Positions 8,326-15,018 of a DNA stretch of 27,656 nt are shown here, in pieces. The notes beneath the pieces were generated by a model, which was not told the DNA's origin, searched no databases, and saw only the letters and a list, made by a program, of their open reading frames with translations. A program made the position numbers and the translations under genes. The first letter of the stretch is position 1. Each line of letters begins with the position of its first letter. This DNA is from an uncultured Bacteroidota bacterium (GTDB taxonomy: Bacteria; Bacteroidota; Bacteroidia; NS11-12g; UBA955). The stretch is taken from the NCBI GenBank assembly GCA_903879775.1, contig CAIRMY010000079.1, positions 1-27,656 on the forward strand, in the 5' to 3' direction.

Positions 8326-9807
8326 ATGAGAAGCACATTGAAAAAAACAATAAGAACATCAATTACAATGGCAGTATTGGCAAGTACAGTTGTACTTGTT
8401 CCTTCATGTAAGAAATCATTTTTAGAGGAACCCCCAAGGGCTCAAACTCCTGCAGATTATTTTTCGAGCACCACACAGGCTGCTGAAGAATTGGTGAATT
8501 CGGTTTATAATAAATTATACGATTGGTCGCAACATTCATTTTCTTGGATTGGCATTACAAGCATTGCAAGCGATGATGGTGATAAAGGAAGTGACCCAGG
8601 AGATACAGGTGCTGATAAAGATCAAATGGACAACTTATCTTGGTCTTCAACTTCTTTATCTTTCGGTGAAGTTTGGGAATCAAACTATGAAGGCATTTCT
8701 AGGGCCAATAAAGCAGTCGATATGATGGATCGTTTAGATATGGATCCAACAAAAAGAGAAATTTTTAAAGGCGAAGTTCGCTTCTTAAGGGCATATTATT
8801 ATTTTAACCTCGTGAGGTGTTTTGGTGGTGTTCCTAAAATTGATAAGGTTCCTGTGACACAAGCTGAAATTGATGCTGTGAATGTTAGGGCCTCTGAAGA
8901 TGAGATTTATAATTTAATTGAATCTGATTTGAATTTTGCGGCTGGTGTTTTACCAACACAGCAATTGATAGAAACGGGTAGGGCTACTTCTTATGCTGCT
9001 ACAGGTTTGTTATCTAAAGTAAGTTTATACCGTCAAAAATGGTCACAAGCTGCTGCAACTGCTGAAGTTTTGATTGGGTCTGGCAAATTTGGCCTTTTAG
9101 ACGATTATAATCATGTTTGGAGGGAAGTTGGAGAGTTTTCCAAGGAATCTATCTATGAAGTAAATTGCAAGGGTACAGATCCTGCCAAGGGCCTTGTGGG
9201 TTATTTTGTGGTTCAAGCACCTCGTGGACAAGGAGGATTGGGTTGGGGATTCAATACGCCAACTTTAGATCTTTACAATGCTTATGAATCTGGTGATGTG
9301 AGAAGAGATGCAACCATTATAATTTCTGGTCAAACCCTTTGGGATGGCTGGGTTACAAATGTGGCTGCTCCCAATCAACGGTATAACTATAAATCATACG
9401 TAAGTAAATTTATGGAGTCTTGGGGCAAGCAAGATAATGAAACAAATAAAAATTTACGTATCTTGCGTTATGGTGATTTGTTGTTGGTTGCTGCGGAAGC
9501 ATACAATGAACTCAATGATACTTCTAAGGCTTTAAAATACTTGAATATGGTCAGAACACGTGCAGGTTTATCAAACGCAACAGCGAAATCTCAAGCAGAT
9601 ATCCGTACTGCAATTTGGAAAGAGCGCAGGGTTGAAATGGCTATGGAGCACGACCGTGTTTTCGACTTAAGAAGAACAAAACAGGCAGGAACTGTAATGA
9701 GAGCGCATGGAAAAGCTTATGTTGATGGCAAACACGATTTATATCCAATTCCTCAACGTCAGATTGACCTTGCAAATGGTAAACTCTTCCAAAATCCTGG
9801 CTATTAA
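8326..9807 (+). CDS. SusD/RagB family glycan-binding lipoprotein
   Basis: Surface lid protein that captures oligosaccharide for SusC. The 493-residue product has a lipoprotein signal with lipobox LVPSC (Cys28), then KKSFLEEPP, a typical SusD mature start. SusD/RagB blocks follow: AEELVNSVYNKLYDW, EVRFLRAYYYFNLVRCFGGVP near residues 145-165, a TPR-like helical middle, and near the C-terminus ILRYGDLLLVAAEAYNEL, then a KERRVEMAMEHDRVFDLRR motif and LYPIPQRQID. The conserved motifs are complete and I see no truncation. Confidence 0.95.
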   Translation: MRSTLKKTIRTSITMAVLASTVVLVPSCKKSFLEEPPRAQTPADYFSSTTQAAEELVNSVYNKLYDWSQHSFSWIGITSIASDDGDKGSDPGDTGADKDQMDNLSWSSTSLSFGEVWESNYEGISRANKAVDMMDRLDMDPTKREIFKGEVRFLRAYYYFNLVRCFGGVPKIDKVPVTQAEIDAVNVRASEDEIYNLIESDLNFAAGVLPTQQLIETGRATSYAATGLLSKVSLYRQKWSQAAATAEVLIGSGKFGLLDDYNHVWREVGEFSKESIYEVNCKGTDPAKGLVGYFVVQAPRGQGGLGWGFNTPTLDLYNAYESGDVRRDATIIISGQTLWDGWVTNVAAPNQRYNYKSYVSKFMESWGKQDNETNKNLRILRYGDLLLVAAEAYNELNDTSKALKYLNMVRTRAGLSNATAKSQADIRTAIWKERRVEMAMEHDRVFDLRRTKQAGTVMRAHGKAYVDGKHDLYPIPQRQIDLANGKLFQNPGY

Positions 9808-9808
9808 C

Positions 9809-9863
9809 ACTAAACGCTAACTTTAAACATTAAACATTAAACACTAAACACTAAACATTAAAT
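9809..9863 (+). repeat. tandem heptamer repeats (ACTAAAC/ATTAAAC) in an almost G-free leader
   Basis: Between the SusD stop and the LamG start are about seven heptamer units: ACTAAAC at 9809, a diverged unit, TTTAAAC at 9822, ATTAAAC at 9829 and 9836, ACTAAAC at 9843 and 9850, and ATTAAAT at 9857. The whole 67-bp gap (9808-9874) contains one G. It cannot fold and has no Shine-Dalgarno. It reads like an unstructured translation-enhancing leader for the next gene, possibly expanded by slippage. Confidence 0.7.
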
Positions 9864-9874
9864 CTAATATTAAC

Positions 9875-10768
9875 ATGAAAAAAACAAAATTATTTTCAAT
9901 CGCTGGTTTCGCAGCATGTGCAGTATTGGCACTAAACTTAACCTCTTGTGGTGACGATTCAACAAACGATTCTGGAACAGCTCCAATCGGTGGTTACAAC
10001 ACATCTGATGAAATTGCTTCTTCTAACTTAGTTGCAAAATTCTCATTTGAAGACAACTTAACAGATGCAAAAGGCAACATTACTGGTGGTAACGCTTCTG
10101 GTACTTCATATGCAGCTGGTGCTAAAGGAAAAGCTTGGCAAGGTTCTTCTGCCGGTTATGCTTTGTTCACTTCTGTTGGAAGTAAAATCACTGGTATGCA
10201 ATCAACCACTATCTCTTCTTGGGTTAAAACTTCTGCTCACGCTGATGGCGCTGAGTCTTGGTTCCAATTGTTGAACGATAGTAACTGGATTGGTAACTTG
10301 TTCATTTTACAAGAATCTGGTAAAGCAGGAAACGATTCTACACGTATCAAATTTACTTTGAATAACTGGAATGCTACTGCTTGGAAAGAGCAGTGGACAG
10401 ACCTTGGCGGTGCTGAAAACCGTATGAAAATTGGTAACGATGCTTGGCACCATGTAGTATGCTCTTACGATGCATCAACTTCTAAAGTTGCAATGTACGT
10501 AGACGGTGTTAAAATGAACTTACCTGCTTCTGTTACAGATAAATTCCAAGACGATCCTGCTAAAGGTGGTGCTCCATTGGGTGCTATGTCGTTCAAAAAT
10601 GCAACTAAATTTGTTTTCGGTTGCTACAAACAACATTTACCAGGTGGTACGCCTGATGCTTGGATGAAAAACTACGATGGTGGTTTAGATGAGTTCCGTA
10701 TTTACGACAAAGCGTTGGCTGATTCTGACGTTACTGCTTTGTATCAATTAGAAAAAGCTGGTCGTTAA
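9875..10768 (+). CDS. LamG/concanavalin A-like surface lipoprotein, probable glycan-binding protein
   Basis: 297 residues with a lipoprotein signal, lipobox LTSC (Cys25), followed by GDDS, consistent with surface export in Bacteroidota. Residues about 50-295 form one Laminin_G_3/jelly-roll domain: LVAKFSFEDNLTDAKGN, TISSWVKTS, AWHHVVCSYDAS, KVAMYVDGV, and the closing GGLDEFRIYDKAL. No catalytic motif is apparent. Its place directly after SusD matches surface glycan-binding proteins (the SusE/SusF position). Codon choice is unusually uniform (many AAC, GGT, GCT, TCT, CGT), as in highly expressed genes. A terminator-like hairpin follows the stop. Binding to the PUL glycan is inferred from position. 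Confidence 0.82.
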   Translation: MKKTKLFSIAGFAACAVLALNLTSCGDDSTNDSGTAPIGGYNTSDEIASSNLVAKFSFEDNLTDAKGNITGGNASGTSYAAGAKGKAWQGSSAGYALFTSVGSKITGMQSTTISSWVKTSAHADGAESWFQLLNDSNWIGNLFILQESGKAGNDSTRIKFTLNNWNATAWKEQWTDLGGAENRMKIGNDAWHHVVCSYDASTSKVAMYVDGVKMNLPASVTDKFQDDPAKGGAPLGAMSFKNATKFVFGCYKQHLPGGTPDAWMKNYDGGLDEFRIYDKALADSDVTALYQLEKAGR

Positions 10769-10772
10769 TTCC

Positions 10773-12488
10773 TTGAAAAAATTAACTTTACAGGGGCTGT
10801 TCGTATTTCGTACAGCCCCTTTTACATTCCTATTGCATGCGGCAATCATCGTTAGTTTAAGCATGTTGCAGGCTTGTGAAAAGCCAAAAACTGAGAGCCC
10901 TGCTCCAATTCAATTTTTCGATTTAAACTACATCAAATACAATGGTGTAAGCACCAGTACGCTTGTTACAAATTGTACTGCAAATCCAACGTTTGAAATC
11001 AATTTTTCTAGACCGTTAGATACAACAAATGCCAAAACACAAATTGCAATTAAAGAAGGTGGATTTACACCTGTTCCTGTTCAGTATTCCTTTAAAAATT
11101 CTGATTCAACATTGATTTTACATTGTAAAATACCCCTGAAGTATTTTACAAAATATGTACTTGCACTACCTACAACTTTAAAATCAAAGTCAGGTGCAAC
11201 TTTTACAAAATACTTTTCTGTACTCATTCGAACCGGAATCGATACAGCTAATAAGTATAATTTATTATCAAACAATACATTAATGGATTCGGTGCAATAT
11301 CGAACCTTACAATACTTTTGGAAATTTGCCCACCCTGTGAGTGGCTTGGCGCGTGAGCGCAATACTTCTGGTGATTTGGTAACCTCTGGTGGTTCTGGAA
11401 TGGGTGTCATGGCCATTGTTGCCGGTGTCAACCGTAATTTCATTTCAAGAATCGACGCGGTGAATCACTTGACCAAAATGTCGAAATTTTTGCTATACAA
11501 CACAAAAGTGTACCATGGTGCTTTTCCGCATTGGTTCAATGGTGCAAACGGAAATACGATTGCGTTTTCGAGCAATGACGATGGCGCCGATTTGGTTGAA
11601 ACTTCTTATTTAATTGAGGGACTTTTAACCGCCCGTCAATATTTTAGTTATAATTCTGCCGAGGAAATATCCCTCCGTGAAAAAATAGACAGTATTTGGC
11701 ACCGTGTAGAATGGAATTGGTTCACAAAAAATGGAGCTGAAACCAACTTATACTGGCATTGGAGTCCTACAAAAGGATTTATCATGAACATGCCCATTCG
11801 TGGGTGGAACGAATGTTTAATTACCCATGTTTTGGCTGCCTCTTCGCCAACATTTCCGGTGAGTGCAAACGTTTATAAAAATTGTTGGGCCATCAATGGT
11901 GGAATCAAAAATGGGAAATCTTTCTACGGTTATAAATTGCCTTTAGGTTCAGATTATGGAGGACCTATGTTCTTTGCACATTATTCATTCCTAGGAATCG
12001 ACCCCCGTGGTTTGTCTGACCAATATGCCGATTATTGGGAGCAAAATCAGAATCATGCAAAAATCAATTATAGTTATTGCAAAGCAAATCCTAAAAAATT
12101 TGCAGGCTACAGTGAAAATTGTTGGGGCTTAACTGCCAGTGATAATCCGTGGGGATATGATGCGCACTCGCCAACAAACGACAGAGGTGTGATTTCGCCT
12201 ACTGCGGCATTGGCTTCAATGCCATTTACCCCAACAGAATCAACAGCGGCCATGAATTTCTTCTATTACAAAATGGGAGATAAGCTTTGGAAAGAATATG
12301 GCTTTGTCGATGCATTTCACATTGGTGAGACCTGGATTGCAAATTCATTTTTAGCCATCGATCAAGGACCAATTGTGGTGATGATTGAAAACCACAGAAC
12401 TGCACTTTTATGGGAGCAATTTACAAGTTGCTCTGAATTGAAATCTGGAATGAAAAAACTTGGATTTTCAGCCCCTTACCTAAACTAA
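10773..12488 (+). CDS. GH144-like endo-beta-1,2-glucanase lipoprotein (Pfam 'glucoamylase' family) with N-terminal Ig-like domain
   Basis: Probable endo-acting glucanase at the cell surface. From the TTG at 10773 (MKKLTL) the 571-residue product has a lipobox LQAC (Cys35). An SbsA-type Ig-like beta domain follows (about 45-155), then the alpha/alpha-barrel catalytic domain from about 170. Family blocks are VQYRTLQYFW (174-183), TSGGSGMGVMAI, YHGAFPHWFNG, DDGADLVETSYLIEGLL and GWNECLITHVLAASSPT. Acidic residues Asp269, Asp273, Glu276 and Glu347 match the spacing of active-site acids I recall from Chitinophaga pinensis CpSGL (GH144). The database name 'glucoamylase' is misleading. The start is uncertain because a terminator-like hairpin lies in its first codons. 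A later start would weaken the signal peptide. Confidence 0.8.
   Translation: MKKLTLQGLFVFRTAPFTFLLHAAIIVSLSMLQACEKPKTESPAPIQFFDLNYIKYNGVSTSTLVTNCTANPTFEINFSRPLDTTNAKTQIAIKEGGFTPVPVQYSFKNSDSTLILHCKIPLKYFTKYVLALPTTLKSKSGATFTKYFSVLIRTGIDTANKYNLLSNNTLMDSVQYRTLQYFWKFAHPVSGLARERNTSGDLVTSGGSGMGVMAIVAGVNRNFISRIDAVNHLTKMSKFLLYNTKVYHGAFPHWFNGANGNTIAFSSNDDGADLVETSYLIEGLLTARQYFSYNSAEEISLREKIDSIWHRVEWNWFTKNGAETNLYWHWSPTKGFIMNMPIRGWNECLITHVLAASSPTFPVSANVYKNCWAINGGIKNGKSFYGYKLPLGSDYGGPMFFAHYSFLGIDPRGLSDQYADYWEQNQNHAKINYSYCKANPKKFAGYSENCWGLTASDNPWGYDAHSPTNDRGVISPTAALASMPFTPTESTAAMNFFYYKMGDKLWKEYGFVDAFHIGETWIANSFLAIDQGPIVVMIENHRTALLWEQFTSCSELKSGMKKLGFSAPYLN
10792..10823 (+). terminator. terminator-like hairpin inside the start of the GH144-like gene
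   Basis: AGGGGCTGT (10792-10800) and ACAGCCCCT (10812-10820) form a perfect 9-bp GC-rich stem with an 11-nt loop, followed by only four T (10820-10823). It lies 24 bp after the LamG stop. It therefore looks like the end of a SusC-SusD-LamG transcript, yet it falls inside the reading frame of the next gene. Partial read-through would lower expression of the downstream enzymes. Confidence 0.55.
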
Positions 12489-12504
12489 TAAGATACGAAT
12501 TTTT

Positions 12505-14826
12505 ATGAAATTATCAAAATATAGAACTCAGAATTCATTAAAGTTATTTGCATTTATCGCAGTTTTAACTGCTTTAAATGCAGTTTCTGCACAATCAAGA
12601 GCCGATAAATTTGTGGACTCATTGATGCAACTCATGACCATTCAAGAAAAAGTGGGTCAATTGAATTTACCTTCTGTTGGGTTTGATGTCACCGGCCCCG
12701 TTGTGAGTCAAGGTGTTGATGAAAAATTGAGCAAAGGTTTGGTTGGTGGCGTCTTCAATACGTTTACCCCCGTTGCCGTAAGGAAATTGCAAGAAAAGGC
12801 AATTGCAGGACATCGTTTGCATATTCCTTTATTGTTTGGTTATGATGTGATTCACGGACATAGAACCATTTTTCCAATTCCATTGGCACTTTCTTGTACT
12901 TGGAACCTCGGTGCAGTGGAACAAATGGCAAAAGTAAGCGCCATGGAAGCTACCGCAGATGGTTTAAACTGGACGTTCTCACCAATGGTTGATATTGCCC
13001 GCGATCCTCGTTGGGGACGTGTTTCTGAATGCGGTGGGGAAGATGTTTATTTGGGTTCTCGCATTGCCGAAGCAATGGTGAAAGGTTATCAAGGTACTAG
13101 TTTAAATAATGCCACCAATTTAATGGCTTGTGTGAAGCATTTTGCCCTTTATGGCGGTGCCGAGGCCGGTAGAGATTACAATACCGTGGATATGTCTTTG
13201 TATAAAATGTTCAACGACTATTTGCCTCCTTACCAAGCTGCTGTAAATGCAGGTGTTGCCACTGTCATGACATCTTTCAACGATGTGAATGGGGTGCCAG
13301 CTACTTGCAATCCATTTTTGTTAGACACGGTTTTAAAGAAAAAATGGGGTTTCAAAGGAATGGTGGTTACAGATTATACTGCCATCAACGAACTCATGAA
13401 CCATGGAATGGGTAACGAGAAAACTGTTGCAAAAAGAGCCCTTGAAGCAGGTGCCGATATGGATATGGTTGGAGAATTATACCTAAATCATTTGGAGGGA
13501 CTTTTACGCGATGGCAAATTGAATATGGCCTACATTGATCGTTCTTGTAGGAATATTTTAATGTCAAAATATAAACTTGGATTGTTCAATGACCCTTACA
13601 GAGGGCTCGATGAAAAACGCCAATCTGAATTGCTTTCTTCTGACAACAAGCAATCGGCTTTAGAAATTGCTCAGGAATCAATTGTCCTTCTTAAAAATAA
13701 AAACAATGTTTTACCACTTGGAAATGGATTGCATCCGAGTGAAGTTGCTGTGAATTTACCGTCGAATCAGAAGATTGCTTTAATTGGTCCACATATTAAG
13801 GGACAAAGGGATTTGATTGGAAACTGGAGTGGCGCTGGCGATTGGAAAAAAGCGATTACTGTTTATGATGCATTTGTGAATGATCCAATGAACATTCGCA
13901 AAGAGAATGTTTTCTATGCGCAAGGTTGCAATATGATTGAAGATGAAGCCCTTAGGGCTAAATTGAATCAGCATGATGGCCAAATTGCGTTGTCAACAAA
14001 ATCTGCGGCAGATATGATTGCAGAAGCAGTTAAAGTGGCGAAGAAATCTGATGTAGTTGTGTTGGCCTTGGGCGAAACTTTCGGAATGAGTGGCGAAGCT
14101 GCTTCTATGTCGAACATTGATTTACAGCCACAACAAAAAGCATTGTTCAAAGCTTTAAAAGCTGTTGGTAAGCCAATTGTGCTTTTGTTGTTTAACGGAC
14201 GACCAATGACCATTGAAAACGAATTCAACCAGGCAGATGCCGTGGTTGAATGTTGGTTCCCCGGAACAATGGGCGGTGAAGCGGTTAAAAATATCTTGTT
14301 TGGCGTTGTAAATCCCTCAGGAAAATTGACCATGACATTTCCACGCAACGTAGGTCAAATACCAGTGTACTATAATTCGCGCAAAACAGGCCGCCCAATC
14401 GACGAAACTCAAAAATACAGCTCTAAGTATCTTGACGTTCCGAATACGCCTTTGTTGCCTTTTGGATACGGTTTGAGTTATGCTTCGTTTGAATATTCGA
14501 ATTTGAAAGTGAATCAAATTGAAAATGGTTTGATGAATGTTTCTGTAGATGTTCAGAATACGGGTAAAGTTGAAGGAAAAGAAGTGGTTCAAGTTTATAT
14601 TTCTGATGTTGAAGCAAGCATGACCCGCCCAATGAAACAGTTGAAAAGGTTTAAAAAGGTTTCATTAAAAGCAGGAGAGAAGTATACTGCAAACTTTCAA
14701 CTTTCAAAAGACGATTTGAGTTTTTACAATGATAAAATGCAACTCATTTATGAGCCTGGTGAATTTGTATTTAGCGTTGGAGGTCATTCTGATGCGACCT
14801 TAAAAACCAGTATCATTACGCAATAA
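12505..14826 (+). CDS. bglX: GH3 beta-glucosidase, BglX type, periplasmic
   Basis: Releases glucose from the non-reducing end of beta-glucan oligosaccharides. The 773-residue product has a signal peptide ending at about NAVSAQ (residue 30). The (beta/alpha)8 domain carries FGYDVIHGHR (111-120), RDPRWGR (166-172), KHF (211-213) and the nucleophile Asp290 in MVVTDY. The second domain shows SIVLLKN, and Glu531 in MSGEAAS is the likely acid/base. A fibronectin III-like C-terminal domain is present, as in BglX. A relative (Bacteroides thetaiotaomicron BT_3567, from memory) acts on sophoro-oligosaccharides, which fits the adjacent GH144-like gene 16 bp upstream. It is the last gene of the plus-strand PUL unit and ends at a strong terminator. 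Confidence 0.93.
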   Translation: MKLSKYRTQNSLKLFAFIAVLTALNAVSAQSRADKFVDSLMQLMTIQEKVGQLNLPSVGFDVTGPVVSQGVDEKLSKGLVGGVFNTFTPVAVRKLQEKAIAGHRLHIPLLFGYDVIHGHRTIFPIPLALSCTWNLGAVEQMAKVSAMEATADGLNWTFSPMVDIARDPRWGRVSECGGEDVYLGSRIAEAMVKGYQGTSLNNATNLMACVKHFALYGGAEAGRDYNTVDMSLYKMFNDYLPPYQAAVNAGVATVMTSFNDVNGVPATCNPFLLDTVLKKKWGFKGMVVTDYTAINELMNHGMGNEKTVAKRALEAGADMDMVGELYLNHLEGLLRDGKLNMAYIDRSCRNILMSKYKLGLFNDPYRGLDEKRQSELLSSDNKQSALEIAQESIVLLKNKNNVLPLGNGLHPSEVAVNLPSNQKIALIGPHIKGQRDLIGNWSGAGDWKKAITVYDAFVNDPMNIRKENVFYAQGCNMIEDEALRAKLNQHDGQIALSTKSAADMIAEAVKVAKKSDVVVLALGETFGMSGEAASMSNIDLQPQQKALFKALKAVGKPIVLLLFNGRPMTIENEFNQADAVVECWFPGTMGGEAVKNILFGVVNPSGKLTMTFPRNVGQIPVYYNSRKTGRPIDETQKYSSKYLDVPNTPLLPFGYGLSYASFEYSNLKVNQIENGLMNVSVDVQNTGKVEGKEVVQVYISDVEASMTRPMKQLKRFKKVSLKAGEKYTANFQLSKDDLSFYNDKMQLIYEPGEFVFSVGGHSDATLKTSIITQ

Positions 14827-14844
14827 AATTTTTAATAATTTTAA

Positions 14845-14880
14845 TCAACAAAAAAGGCGCTTAAGCGCCTTTTTTGTTGA
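14845..14880. terminator. bidirectional terminator between the convergent GH3 and GH31 units
   Basis: A perfect 36-bp palindrome: TCAAC, six A, GGCGC, TTAA, GCGCC, six T, GTTGA. A-runs and T-runs flank a GC core, so it can terminate both strands. The minus-strand stop codon of the osmC remnant (14861-14863) lies in its centre. Confidence 0.9.
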
Positions 14881-15017
14881 TGGTTACTTGATGTAAAACT
14901 TGAAAATTTACCGAATTGGCAATGAAGCATTTCTGATTTGCCTCATGGTGCAATGATAAGGCCAGTCCCAAGATTTCCCTTCCATGTAAGGCTTCCTTTA
15001 AATGTATGTTGCGACAT
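14861..15017 (-). pseudogene. osmC family remnant with internal deletion
   Basis: One base after the GH31 stop, the minus strand has an ATG (15017) that reads MSQHTFKGSLTWKGNLGTG, the usual beginning of OsmC-family peroxidase-like proteins. That frame soon stops at 14943. Shifted by one base from about 14959, the DNA reads LSLHHEANQKCFIANSVNF, then QVLHQVTINKKGA and a stop at 14861. This is the characteristic OsmC C-terminus with its catalytic CFIANSVNF cysteine block. A complete protein has about 140 residues; here roughly 20 plus 33 remain, joined out of frame. About 90 codons in the middle, including the first active-site cysteine, are gone. It cannot give an active enzyme. Confidence 0.82.
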
Positions 15018-15018
15018 G

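Noticed and set aside
9809..9863. CRISPR array or promoter repeats between SusD and LamG.
   Set aside because: Units are only 7 bp without spacers, and no -7 or -33 promoter box is present.
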